From positions 208,624 through 272,623 of the forward strand of contig CAVOQV010000020.1 in assembly GCA_963698435.1 (NCBI GenBank): 64,000 nucleotides of DNA, in the 5' to 3' direction. This stretch comes from Sva-07 sp963698435 (GTDB lineage: Bacteria > Actinomycetota > Acidimicrobiia > Acidimicrobiales > Ilumatobacteraceae). The notes below the pieces were generated by a model. The model was given only the letters and a program-made list of their open reading frames with translations. It was not told the origin of the DNA and searched no databases. Of the stretch, positions 44,938 to 53,453 are shown one piece after another. A program made the position numbers and the translations under genes. Position 1 is the stretch's first letter. Every line of letters begins with the position of its first letter.

Positions 44938-46395
44938 TCAACGCGCGAGGCAACCCGGATCCAACGGCGTGTGGTTGACGACGGTGCCGAACCCCGGAAT
45001 CCGGAACAGACCCTCGGATCGGATCACACGCGCCACGGCCTCGTCGGCCGGCTGATCGAGCAACGTCATCTGCCGGAGCAACGCCGCCGCGACGACCGGC
45101 GCGGCGAAGCTGGTGCCCGTCCAGCGCGCCCAGTGACGGAAGTCGTCGGGGTCGACGCTGCCCGGCCGCGGGAACACCTCCATCTTCCCGTTGAACTCGA
45201 AGAACGCGCTGACCAGGTCGCTGCCCGGCGCGCAGGCATCAACCCAGGCACCGTGGTTCGAGTACGGCGCCGGCCCGTAGGGGTCGAGCGCCGCCACGGC
45301 GACGACCTCGGGAAGACAGGCCGGGAACAGGGGGCGATCGGTGGCGTCGTTGCCCGCCGATGCGACGACGACCGCTCCGGTGCGTCGAACCCGGCGAACG
45401 GCAGCGGAGAGCAGGTCCATCTCTTCGTCGGCGTAGCCGCCGAACGACATGTTGAGGATCGTCCGGTCGTCGAGCTTGTGACTCGTCCGGAGTTGCTCGA
45501 TCGCCTGGATCACCGTGGCGACGTCGACGTCACCGAAGGGGAACACGACGTTGACGGGGACGACCGCCCTCCCGGGCGCGAGCAGGTGGATCAGGCCGGC
45601 GATGAAGGTGCCGTGGCCGCTCGCCGGGTCGAGGAACCCGTCAGCCGCGTTGTCGGGGTCGGCGCCGTCGGGGAACTCCCACTGGTTCTGGTACTCCATC
45701 GACAACGGCACGAGCATCTCGGGACACATGCTCTTCGCCGCAATGCCCGTGTCGAGGACGATCACCTTCGGACCGCTGACCGAGTTCGGGTCGTACGTCC
45801 CCGGCAACACATCGGGCGCCGCGGCCGGCCGAGCGCTACTCGGCCGCTGACCGGAACAGACGTACGGATCAGCAAGGGTGGAACCCGCGAACACCGGGTT
45901 CGCGTAGACCGGACTGGCGTAGACCGGGTTCGCGTACATCGGATTCGCGTACATCGGATTCGCGTACATCGGATTCGCGTACATCGGATTCGCATACATC
46001 GGATTCGCATACATCGGATTCGCATACATCGGATTCGCATACATCGGATTCGCATACATCGGATTCGCATACATCGGTGTGGCGAACATCACGTAGTTCG
46101 GCTCGACGCGTGCACCGCGATGTCGAAGCTCCGCGACGGCGTCGTCGACGTCGCCGTTGAACCGCACACGGTACACGTCGGGTCCTCCGGCGATGGCGAT
46201 TGGTTCCTGCGCCGCCTCCGGCAGCAACTCGATCGCGGCGTCGCGTGACTCGAGGTCCGCGCACAACAGCTGACGGGGTCGGTGGGCGTATCCCCCGGCG
46301 CGGCGCGAGTAGTCGACGCGACGCGACCAACCGGGTGGTGGTTCCGGTGGTTCGGGCTCGGCCGGCGGATCGGTGGTGTCGTCGTTGTCGCTCAT
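44938..46395 (-). CDS. subtilisin-family serine peptidase with MYANP pentapeptide repeats
   Basis: 485 residues. Peptidase S8 triad: Asp in VIVLDTGIA near residue 208, His in SGHGTFIAGLIH near 255, Ser in TGTSFAAPVVAA near 440; Asn in VVASAGNDATDR forms the oxyanion hole. Residues 1-105 look like an inhibitor I9-like prodomain without a signal peptide (PEPPEPPPGWSRRVDYSRR). Residues 108-167 are ten identical MYANP units and two VYASP/VYANP variants, lying where prodomain meets catalytic domain. It overlaps the upstream cyclase-STAND gene by four bases (ATGA), so they are made together. Lack of a signal peptide suggests it works in the cytoplasm or is exported by an unknown route. An executor protease controlled by the ATPase partner is my inference. 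Confidence 0.85.
   Translation of the reverse strand: MSDNDDTTDPPAEPEPPEPPPGWSRRVDYSRRAGGYAHRPRQLLCADLESRDAAIELLPEAAQEPIAIAGGPDVYRVRFNGDVDDAVAELRHRGARVEPNYVMFATPMYANPMYANPMYANPMYANPMYANPMYANPMYANPMYANPMYANPMYANPVYASPVYANPVFAGSTLADPYVCSGQRPSSARPAAAPDVLPGTYDPNSVSGPKVIVLDTGIAAKSMCPEMLVPLSMEYQNQWEFPDGADPDNAADGFLDPASGHGTFIAGLIHLLAPGRAVVPVNVVFPFGDVDVATVIQAIEQLRTSHKLDDRTILNMSFGGYADEEMDLLSAAVRRVRRTGAVVVASAGNDATDRPLFPACLPEVVAVAALDPYGPAPYSNHGAWVDACAPGSDLVSAFFEFNGKMEVFPRPGSVDPDDFRHWARWTGTSFAAPVVAAALLRQMTLLDQPADEAVARVIRSEGLFRIPGFGTVVNHTPLDPGCLAR
45895..46074 (-). repeat. 15-bp in-frame tandem repeat encoding MYANP (ten units) plus two variants
   Basis: Twelve 15-bp units; ten (45925-46074) encode MYANP, with only synonymous changes such as TAT/TAC and AAT/AAC, and the last two are VYASP and VYANP. 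Near-identical DNA implies recent expansion by slippage. The array is inside the subtilase gene. Confidence 0.92.
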
Positions 46396-49115
46396 GGCGT
46401 GTCCTTTCGATGGTTGGATTCTTCGGCGGGCGTGCCGGCGATCTGACCTGGGGCCCCCTCGCTCACCTGAGCGAGGATCCGGCGGGTCAGCGCCGCGGTC
46501 TGCAGTGAGTCGAGCGTCGCTCCAGCGGCCGCCTCGGCGGCGAACTGTCCGGGTTCGAGGTGCCGCCCGGCGTCGGCGACGAGCCGTTCGAGTCCCGCAA
46601 GGTCGGAGTCGTACAGGCGATGTCCGGTTGCCTCGAGCCCGACGAGCGCCGCCGACTGCAGCCGCATCGCCATTGGCCAGTTGCCCCGCCGGCCCGAGAG
46701 ATGGGCGGCAACGAGTGCGGAGAACGCAAGCATCACCGGCTGTCCGATGACCAGCGCTTCCTCGAGGCACGCCAGCTGGTACGACGCCGCGGCGGCATCG
46801 TCACCACGGCGCAGAGCGACCTCTGCGACGTTCCCGTTCGCCGACGCGATCTTGGCGGCAAGGTCGAGTTCGACGTACGCCGCGAGCTCGCGGCGGAACG
46901 CGTCCTCGGCAGCGTCCAAGTCACCAGCGCTGAGCCGGGCGATGCCCAACAGGTTCCACATCCGCGCCCGGTCGCTCACGAGGAGATCGCGTTCGAGCAC
47001 GTCGAGTGCGAGCTGCGCCCCCTCCTCGAACTCGCCGCGACGGACCAACGCCTCGCCGAGGGTTCGTTCGATGGCGACCTGCGCCCATGGTGGCGTCCCG
47101 ACTCGATCGCGTAGTTCGGTCGCCATTCCCAGCAAGCGCTCGGCCTCTCCCGCGTCGCCGCGGCGGTGGTGGAGATCGGCGAGTGTCGCCAGCAGTACCG
47201 GTCGCACCACGGTGTCCGCGGTGAGACGGGCGACCCACGGCGTCAGCTCGGCGATGCCCGCGGCGAGCTGCTGCGTCGCGTCGTGGAACTGGCCGACGAC
47301 GCAGGCTGCGGCCTGGGCGAGCTGGGCGTCGGCCGGCGAGAGTCGTTCCACCACCGCGCGCAGGTTCGCCGCCTCGGCTGCAACCTCACCGAGCCACCGA
47401 CGATCGAACGGCTTCCAGGGTCCGACTCGATCGAGCAGCAGGCTCGCCGCTCGACGCACCACGTCGTCGGCCTCGCCTCGGTCAACGAGCAGGCCGAACG
47501 CGAACTCGCGGACGGACTCGAGCAGCCGATACCTGGTGCCGTCTGCCGACTGCTCCAGAACCACCAACGACTTGTCGTGCAGCGACCACACGAGTTCCGG
47601 GATGTCATCCATTCGAAGGGCTGCCGTCGCCTCGCCGCCACCGAGACCGTCGTCGTCGGCGACGACGACCGATGCCGCCGAGAGATCGAACGTCCCGCCG
47701 AACACGGCGAGCCGCCGGAGTGCCGCCCGCTCCGCGTCGTCGAGCAGGTCGTAGCTGCCCTGCAGCAATGCACGCAGGGTTCGCTGGCGTTGCGGTCGGT
47801 TGCGCTCGTTGCTCCTGACCAGCGCGAATCGGTCAGCGAGTCCGGCGAGGATCTCCGGCACCGTCAGCACCGCCACGCGAGCAGCGGCGATCTCGATCGC
47901 CAAGGGCAGGCCGTCGAGATGGGAGCAGATTCGAGCGACGTCGCCGAGGTGCGGCGCCAGATCGAGGTCGGGTCGTACGGACGCCGCCCGGTCCACGAAC
48001 AGGGCCACTCCCGGCGACGCGGCGAGCACGTCCGGCGACGAGTGCGGTGCAGCGACGTCGAGCGCTCCGAGACGCCATACGATCTCAGCGGGAACGTTCA
48101 TCGGCTCGCGGCCGGTCGCGAGGACGGCCGCACCGGCGTCGGCGAGGTGCGGCAGCAGGTCGGCGCAGGCATCGACGCACGTCTCGATGTTGTCGATCAC
48201 GAGGAGCACCGACCGATCGGACACCCAGTCGACGAGGTCCCGTCGAACGTCGCTGTGCGGCGCAGGGCCGAGGCCGAGAACGTCCGCCACCTTGTGGGCC
48301 ACGAGGTCGGGGTTGGTCACGTCGGCCAGCTCGACGAACCACACGCCGTCGGGCCAGGCGGTGACGCTCTCGAACCCCACCTCGACCGCGAGCCGGGTCT
48401 TGCCGGTCCCTCCCGGCCCGACCAGGCTGATGATGCCTCCCCGTCCGAGCAGCCCGCCCACCCGCTCGATCACTTCGCTCCGACCGACGAACGACGTCGG
48501 CAGCCTGACGAGGTTGTGGCTGTCCGCCGGCAGCGCACGAAGCGGACGTTCGTTGACCGGAACCCCCGTGACATCGAGCCGGACCAACTCGACCGGTTCG
48601 TCGAAGTCCCGGACGCGGAACCGGCCGAGGGAAACCTCCTCGATGTCCGACCCCGCCTGCAGGCTCTCGATGGTCGACCTCGTGGCGACGACCTGCCCGC
48701 CGTGCGCGGTGTTGACCACTCGTGCGGCCTGATGGATGGCCATCGCGACGTAGTTGTCGTTCCTCGGGACGGCGAGGCCGGTGTGCAACCCGATGCGAAC
48801 CCGGACATCGCCACCGGACGGCCAGTCGTGTGACGCGACATCGCGCTGGATCCGCGCCGACGCCTCGACGGCGGCGTCGACTCGTTCGAACGCGAACACG
48901 AATCCGTCACCTTCCGCGCTGATGACGTGGCCCCCCGATTCGGCAACCGCCCGACGAACGATGTCGCTGTGCTGGTCGAACAGATCCGGGGCGACGGCCG
49001 GCAGCCGTTTCAGCAGTTTGGTCGACCCTTCGATGTCGGTGAACACGAAGGTGACCGATCCCGCCGGCAGTTCTCGCGGCGGCGCGGCGGACGTGCCCGG
49101 TCCGCTGCTCGTCAC
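46392..49115 (-). CDS. class III adenylyl/guanylyl cyclase fused to STAND-type ATPase and TPR region
   Basis: 907 residues, GTG start. Domain order: class III cyclase homology domain at about 15-175 (VTFVFTDIEGSTKLLKRL, SAEGDGFVFAFE, VRIGLHTGLA); a P-loop ATPase of AfsR/STAND type (FVGRSEVIERVGGLLG, SLVGPGGTGKTRLAVEVG Walker A, VLLVIDNIETCVDA Walker B, LATGREPMNVPAE); a winged-helix-like region (YDLLDDAERAALRRLAVFGG); and a TPR-like helical C-terminus (ATLADLHHRRGDAGEAERLLG, GIARLSAGDLDAAEDAFRREL). The two metal Asp positions of the cyclase (FTD and GDG) are present. The family is expected to sense a signal via TPRs and switch on nucleotide exchange. Its stop overlaps the subtilase start, so the peptidase may be its effector. 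No DNA-binding domain is seen. Confidence 0.85.
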   Translation of the reverse strand: MTSSGPGTSAAPPRELPAGSVTFVFTDIEGSTKLLKRLPAVAPDLFDQHSDIVRRAVAESGGHVISAEGDGFVFAFERVDAAVEASARIQRDVASHDWPSGGDVRVRIGLHTGLAVPRNDNYVAMAIHQAARVVNTAHGGQVVATRSTIESLQAGSDIEEVSLGRFRVRDFDEPVELVRLDVTGVPVNERPLRALPADSHNLVRLPTSFVGRSEVIERVGGLLGRGGIISLVGPGGTGKTRLAVEVGFESVTAWPDGVWFVELADVTNPDLVAHKVADVLGLGPAPHSDVRRDLVDWVSDRSVLLVIDNIETCVDACADLLPHLADAGAAVLATGREPMNVPAEIVWRLGALDVAAPHSSPDVLAASPGVALFVDRAASVRPDLDLAPHLGDVARICSHLDGLPLAIEIAAARVAVLTVPEILAGLADRFALVRSNERNRPQRQRTLRALLQGSYDLLDDAERAALRRLAVFGGTFDLSAASVVVADDDGLGGGEATAALRMDDIPELVWSLHDKSLVVLEQSADGTRYRLLESVREFAFGLLVDRGEADDVVRRAASLLLDRVGPWKPFDRRWLGEVAAEAANLRAVVERLSPADAQLAQAAACVVGQFHDATQQLAAGIAELTPWVARLTADTVVRPVLLATLADLHHRRGDAGEAERLLGMATELRDRVGTPPWAQVAIERTLGEALVRRGEFEEGAQLALDVLERDLLVSDRARMWNLLGIARLSAGDLDAAEDAFRRELAAYVELDLAAKIASANGNVAEVALRRGDDAAAASYQLACLEEALVIGQPVMLAFSALVAAHLSGRRGNWPMAMRLQSAALVGLEATGHRLYDSDLAGLERLVADAGRHLEPGQFAAEAAAGATLDSLQTAALTRRILAQVSEGAPGQIAGTPAEESNHRKDTP

Positions 49116-49262
49116 CGCTCACCCCTGTGCGGGCCCATGCCACCAGTGTCGCGCATCGAGCGGCGGGTGCGACACGGTGGGCATGGACCGGAACGGGCGC
49201 TGTGGGCCGTGAGCGCAGCCGAGCGTCCGACGCCGGCCTCGGCGCCCCGATGAACGGTTCAC

Positions 49263-49268
49263 TATGGT
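49263..49268 (+). promoter_or_regulatory. -10 hexamer TATGGT of the ABM gene
   Basis: TATGGT ends seven bases before ATG 49276. The hexamer overlaps an earlier in-frame ATG (49264), which is therefore unlikely to be the start. Confidence 0.5.
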
Positions 49269-49275
49269 CCAGTCG

Positions 49276-49578
49276 ATGCTGATCATCGCCGGTTCCATCA
49301 CCACCGAGGACGGGGGTCGCGATGCGTTCCTCGCGGCCGTGGCACCGATGGTGGCCGCCACCCACACCGAACCCGGCTGCCGGGAGTACGTGTTCTCTCC
49401 CGACCCCGACGACACCAACCGCATCTTGCTGTTCGAGTTGTGGGACGACCAGGAGGCACTCGACCTCCACTTCGCGAGCGACCACATGGCCGAGTTCCAG
49501 CGGGCGAGCGCCGGCCTGCCCGTGGCCGGCATGGAGATCAAGAAGTACACGATCTCCGACGTCGGCCCGGTGCGCTGA
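49276..49578 (+). CDS. antibiotic biosynthesis monooxygenase (ABM) domain protein
   Basis: 100 residues from ATG 49276. The ferredoxin-like ABM fold is recognised from MLIIAGSITTEDGGRD, PMVAATHTEPGCREYVFSPD, LLFELWDDQEALDLHFAS and MEIKKYTI. Small dimeric ABM proteins include YgiN-type quinol monooxygenases and heme-degrading enzymes. Nothing here fixes the substrate. It lies on the plus strand and converges on fbiC, with 22 bases between stops. The first ATG (49264) overlaps the hexamer and gives a longer, less typical start. Confidence 0.8.
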   Translation: MLIIAGSITTEDGGRDAFLAAVAPMVAATHTEPGCREYVFSPDPDDTNRILLFELWDDQEALDLHFASDHMAEFQRASAGLPVAGMEIKKYTISDVGPVR

Positions 49579-49600
49579 CCGCTATGCCCCGTCGGGCTGG

Positions 49601-51976
49601 TCAGGCGTTGACGACGGTCTCGGCGACGTCGTAGAGAGTCGTCCGTCGTGCGAGGGTGCGACCGAGCGGCGCGACCAACGATCCGAAGGCCTCCTCGGTC
49701 ATCTTCTGACCGTGGATGGCGCCAGCGGCCCGGCTGATGTTCTCGTCCATCAACGTCCCGCCGAGATCGTTCACACCGGCCTGCAGCAATTGGCGCACGC
49801 CCGGCACGCCGATCTTCACCCACGAGGCCTGCACGTTGTCGATCAGCCCCCGGTACGCGAGCCGTCCGACAGCATGGAGCAGGACCGTCTCGCGGAACGT
49901 CGGGCCGCGCCGGGCCTTGCGCTGGAGGTAGATGGGCGAGGCCATGTGAACGAACGGCAACGGGATGTACTCGGTGAACCCTCCCGTACGACGCTGGACG
50001 TCACGCGTGCGTTCGATGTGGCGGGCCCAGTGGATCGGCCGCTCGATCGAACCCGCCATGATCGTCACGTTGGAACGCAGTCCGACTCGGTGCGCCGTTT
50101 CGTGCACCTCGAGCCACTCCTCCGTCGTCACCTTGTCCGAGCACAGGATCGCGCGCGGTTCCTCGTCGAGGATCTCCGCCGCGGTCCCCGGCAGCGACCG
50201 CAGGCCGGCGTCCTTGAGTCGCCGCAGATAACTCTCGAGCGGCTCCTCGAGCCGACGTGCGCCCTCGTGGACTTCGAGCGCAGTGAACGCGTGCACGTGC
50301 ATCTCGGGTACTGCGTCCTTGACGGCGTGACAGACGTCGACGTAGTAGTCACCATCGAAGCTCGGGTGGATTCCGCCCTGCAGTGTGACCTCGGTTGCTC
50401 CCAGCTCCCATGCCTCTCGCACCCGCTGTTGGATGTCCTCGATGGTGAGGAGGTACGGGGTGCCGCGCAGGTTCAGCGAGATCTTCCCCTTCGCGAATCC
50501 GCAGAACTTGCACTTGAACGTGCAGACGTTGGTGTAGTTGATGTTCCGGTTGTGGACCCACGTGACCACGTCGCCGACCGTGGCGCGCCGGAGCCGATCG
50601 GCCACTTCTGCGACCGCCGCGACCTCGCGGCCGCGGGCTTCGAACAACGTCACCATCTCGTCGATCCCGAGCTCGGCGCCGGCGTCGAATCCGCGGAGGA
50701 CTTCGCCGACCGCGCCTCGGATCGGCGCCGTCGGTGCCGGCAGAAGCGTCGGCGGTTCGGCGTTCCAACCCGAGTACCACTGCGTCGACCGGTCTCCGAC
50801 GATCACGACGTCGGCACCGTCGGCGGTCTCGGTCGTGCCCTGCACCCGTTCGGGGAACTGACTGCCGGGATCGTCGCGACCAAGGCCCTCGGCGTCACTG
50901 CGGTCGAGCACGGCGAAGCGCAAGTCGGGATCCACCCACCGTTGCGGACCGGCGAGGGTGTCGTCGAGATACTCCGGGTACGCGGTGAGCCGTGGCGCGA
51001 GCGTGAACCCGCGAGCCTCGGTGACCTCGCGGAAGCGATCGAGGTCAGGCCACGGGCGCTCGGGGTTGACGTGGTCGGCGGTCACGGGAGACACACCGCC
51101 CCAGTCATCGATGCCGGCGTCGAGCAGCACGCCGAAGTCGTCCGACAGGTTGGGTGGCGCCTGGAGATGGATCGACGGAGGGAGCACCAGCCGCGCTGCG
51201 GCGATCGTCCAGAGGTACTCGTCGGGCGGGCAGGCCGGCGCGTTCCTCATTCCGGTGAGCAGCTTGGGCAGGAAGTTCTGGATGATCACCTCCTGGACGT
51301 GGCCGTGGCGCTCGTGGCTCGCGGCGATCGCCCTGAGCCCGTCGAGTCGGTCCTGACGGTCATCGCCGATTCCCACGAGGAGCCCGGTCGTGAAGGGGAT
51401 CATCAGCTCGCCGGCCGCCTCCAGCGTGGCGAGCCGACGCGTCGGGTCCTTGTCGGGCGCTCCCCGATGGCACGCCAGGTCGGGTCGGATCGATTCGATC
51501 ATCATCCCTTGACTGACCGACACGCGGCGCAGTTGGCCCAGCTCGTTGGCCGACAGCGCACCGGCGTTGGCGTGCGCGAGCAGTCCGGTCTCCTCCGTCA
51601 CCAACTCGCACATCGCTGCGAGGTAGTCGATCGTGCTGGTGTACCCGCGTTCGGCAAGCCAGTTCCGCGCGACCTCGTAGCGCAGTTCGGGACGCTCGCC
51701 GAGCGTGAAAAGGGCCTCGTGACATCCGGCCCGGGCTCCGGCCCGAGCGATGGAGCGCACCTCCTCCGGCTCGAGATACGCGTCGTCGACACGGCCAGGT
51801 GGCTGAGCGAAGGTGCAGTAGCCGCAGGTGTCGTTGCACAGGAACGTCAACGGGATGAAGACCTTGGGCGAGTACGTGATCCGCGTCCCGGTCCGCAGAT
51901 CACGCACGCGGCCTGCAGCGGACATCAACTCGTCGAGGGGCGTCGCGAGGAGTTCGACGTCGTCGAGATTCGGCAT
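49601..51976 (-). CDS. fbiC: 7,8-didemethyl-8-hydroxy-5-deazariboflavin (FO) synthase FbiC
   Basis: 791 residues, the fused actinobacterial form with CofG-like and CofH-like halves. Each half has a radical SAM CxxxCxxC motif: CNDTCGYCTF near residue 50 and CTFKCKFCGF near 480. Further signs are YGVLLDAGIDDWGGVSP-type text (LLDAGIDDWGGVSPVTADH) and TGGFTEYIPLPFVH, QASWVKIGVPG. It joins tyrosine to the riboflavin precursor 5-amino-6-ribitylaminouracil to make FO, the chromophore of F420. Start ATG 51976 is preceded by minus-strand TACCGT six bases upstream. It is divergent from HxlR-ribD-ribA, whose RibD supplies the pathway precursor. Confidence 0.93.
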   Translation of the reverse strand: MPNLDDVELLATPLDELMSAAGRVRDLRTGTRITYSPKVFIPLTFLCNDTCGYCTFAQPPGRVDDAYLEPEEVRSIARAGARAGCHEALFTLGERPELRYEVARNWLAERGYTSTIDYLAAMCELVTEETGLLAHANAGALSANELGQLRRVSVSQGMMIESIRPDLACHRGAPDKDPTRRLATLEAAGELMIPFTTGLLVGIGDDRQDRLDGLRAIAASHERHGHVQEVIIQNFLPKLLTGMRNAPACPPDEYLWTIAAARLVLPPSIHLQAPPNLSDDFGVLLDAGIDDWGGVSPVTADHVNPERPWPDLDRFREVTEARGFTLAPRLTAYPEYLDDTLAGPQRWVDPDLRFAVLDRSDAEGLGRDDPGSQFPERVQGTTETADGADVVIVGDRSTQWYSGWNAEPPTLLPAPTAPIRGAVGEVLRGFDAGAELGIDEMVTLFEARGREVAAVAEVADRLRRATVGDVVTWVHNRNINYTNVCTFKCKFCGFAKGKISLNLRGTPYLLTIEDIQQRVREAWELGATEVTLQGGIHPSFDGDYYVDVCHAVKDAVPEMHVHAFTALEVHEGARRLEEPLESYLRRLKDAGLRSLPGTAAEILDEEPRAILCSDKVTTEEWLEVHETAHRVGLRSNVTIMAGSIERPIHWARHIERTRDVQRRTGGFTEYIPLPFVHMASPIYLQRKARRGPTFRETVLLHAVGRLAYRGLIDNVQASWVKIGVPGVRQLLQAGVNDLGGTLMDENISRAAGAIHGQKMTEEAFGSLVAPLGRTLARRTTLYDVAETVVNA

Positions 51977-51982
51977 CGGCGC

Positions 51983-51988
51983 ACGGTA
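51983..51988 (-). promoter_or_regulatory. -10 hexamer TACCGT of fbiC
   Basis: Minus-strand TACCGT ends six bases before the fbiC ATG. The inverted repeat at 51995-52019 would cover its -35 side. Confidence 0.5.
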
Positions 51989-51994
51989 GCCGCA

Positions 51995-52019
51995 AGTGGG
52001 TTTGGAATGCGAACCCACT
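51995..52019. promoter_or_regulatory. candidate operator: perfect 8-base inverted repeat between fbiC and the HxlR gene
   Basis: AGTGGGTT and AACCCACT are exact reverse complements, nine bases apart. The site is between two -10 hexamers (51983-51988 for fbiC and 52022-52027 for the HxlR gene), so a bound dimer would block both promoters. HxlR-type regulators bind such inverted repeats next to their own gene. Confidence 0.6.
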
Positions 52020-52021
52020 GC

Positions 52022-52027
52022 TATGGT
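52022..52027 (+). promoter_or_regulatory. -10 hexamer TATGGT of the HxlR-ribD-ribA unit
   Basis: TATGGT ends eight bases before GTG 52036. It lies two bases from the inverted repeat. Confidence 0.5.
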
Positions 52028-52035
52028 CGATTTCC

Positions 52036-52467
52036 GTGCCGACCAAACCGACCGACCACGGACCCGGAATCGAGTCGGTCGCCGCGGTCGTCGGCGACCG
52101 ATGGTCGATGCTGATCGTGCGCAACGTGTTCCGCGGCATCCGCAGATTCGATGCCCTCCACGACGATCTCGGCGTGTCACGTCCCATCCTGGCCGATCGC
52201 CTCAAGCGCCTCGTTGCAGCGGGAATCCTCGAACGGCTCCGGTACCAGGATCACCCGCCTCGCTACGACTACATCCTGACACCGGCAGGCATCGAGCTCT
52301 CCCCCGCCCTCGTCGCCCTGATCCGTTGGGGCGACCGGTGGTTCGGCGACGGCGACCGGACCGTCGTGTTGGTGCACGCCGACTGCGGCCACGAGTTCGA
52401 GCAGGGCTTCTGGTGCTCGACGTGCTCGGCGACGTTCGGTCCGAGCGACATCCGGTCGCAGCGATGA
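52036..52467 (+). CDS. HxlR-family transcriptional regulator
   Basis: 143 residues, GTG start. The winged helix is clear: IESVAAVVGDRWSMLIVRNVF, RRFDALHDDLGVSRPILADRLKRLV (recognition helix) and LERLRYQDHPPRYDYILTPAG (wing). A C-terminal extension has a Cys cluster HADCGHEFEQGFWCSTCSATF, which might bind zinc or sense redox or metal. The gene overlaps ribD by three bases (ATGA), so it is made with the riboflavin enzymes. The target is likely the operator at 51995-52019 and hence fbiC and its own operon. Ligand unknown. Confidence 0.85.
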   Translation: MPTKPTDHGPGIESVAAVVGDRWSMLIVRNVFRGIRRFDALHDDLGVSRPILADRLKRLVAAGILERLRYQDHPPRYDYILTPAGIELSPALVALIRWGDRWFGDGDRTVVLVHADCGHEFEQGFWCSTCSATFGPSDIRSQR

Positions 52468-53453
52468 CCGATCTCTCGGTCGATCACGCCAACATGCGCA
52501 GCGCCGTCAACGCCGCGGCGGCTGTTCGTCGGGTGACCTCGCCGAACCCATGGGTTGGCTGCATCGTCGTCGCGGCGGACAGCAGCACCTTCGAGGGCGC
52601 CACCGGAGCGCCCGGCCAACACCACGCCGAGATCGCTGCCCTCGCCAGCGCCGGCGACAAGGCGCAGGGATCAACGCTGTACACGACGCTCGAACCATGC
52701 GCCCACCACGGCAGGACCCCGCCGTGCACCGACGCCATCATCGCTGCGGGCGTCGGGCGCGTCGTGGTGGGCGTCCTCGACCCGGATCCGTTGGTGTCCG
52801 GGCTCGGAATCGATCGGCTTCGTACCGCCGGGATCTCGGTCGATGTCGGAGTTGCCGCCGACGACGTCGAGTCCCAGCTTCTCCCCTACCTCACCCACCG
52901 TCGCACCGGACGGCCGTTCGTGATCCTCAAGCTCGCTGCGTCGCTCGACGGCCGCACTGCGGCGCCCGACGGCTCGAGTCGATGGATCACCTCCGAGGCT
53001 GCTCGTTTCGCCGTCCACGAATTGCGAGCGGACAGCGACGCGATCTGCGTCGGGGCCGGAACGATTCGAGACGACGATCCCGAGTTGACCGTTCGGCACG
53101 TCGAGGGGGACAACCCACTTCGGGTCGTGCTCGGCTCCGTGCCCGACGACGCGAAGGTGCGGCCGTGTCTCGAATGGACTGGGGACCTCGGCGAACTCCT
53201 GGACCATCTCGGCGACCGCGGCGTGATCCAACTGCTCGTCGAGGGTGGCGCCACGGTCGCAGCATCGTTCCATCGCCGGGGACTCGTCGATCGCTACGTG
53301 ATCCATCTCGCCGCCTGCCTCTTCGGCGGCGACGACGCCCGGCCGATGTTCGCTGGTCCCGGCGCCGCCTCCATCGACGACGTCTGGCGCGGCCGCATCG
53401 CGTCCACGCGAGTGATCGGCGACGACGTGGAAGTGGTCGTGGAGCGCTCGTGA
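52464..53453 (+). CDS. ribD: bifunctional diaminohydroxyphosphoribosylaminopyrimidine deaminase/reductase RibD
   Basis: 329 residues. Deaminase half: SPNPWVGCIVVAADSS, HHAEIAALASAGDKAQG with HAE, and LEPCAHHGRTPPCTDAIIAAG with the Cys zinc ligands. Reductase half from about residue 150: FVILKLAASLDGRTAAPDG, SRWITSEAARFAVHELRA and LLVEGGATVAASFHRRGLV. It makes the ribitylaminouracil used for riboflavin and FO. Its stop overlaps the ribA start (GTGA). Slightly short for the family, with a compact linker, but all key residues are present. Confidence 0.93.
   Translation: MTDLSVDHANMRSAVNAAAAVRRVTSPNPWVGCIVVAADSSTFEGATGAPGQHHAEIAALASAGDKAQGSTLYTTLEPCAHHGRTPPCTDAIIAAGVGRVVVGVLDPDPLVSGLGIDRLRTAGISVDVGVAADDVESQLLPYLTHRRTGRPFVILKLAASLDGRTAAPDGSSRWITSEAARFAVHELRADSDAICVGAGTIRDDDPELTVRHVEGDNPLRVVLGSVPDDAKVRPCLEWTGDLGELLDHLGDRGVIQLLVEGGATVAASFHRRGLVDRYVIHLAACLFGGDDARPMFAGPGAASIDDVWRGRIASTRVIGDDVEVVVERS

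Noticed and set aside
45895..46074. CRISPR or non-coding satellite
   Set aside because: The 15-bp units are in frame within the subtilase and only synonymous changes occur.
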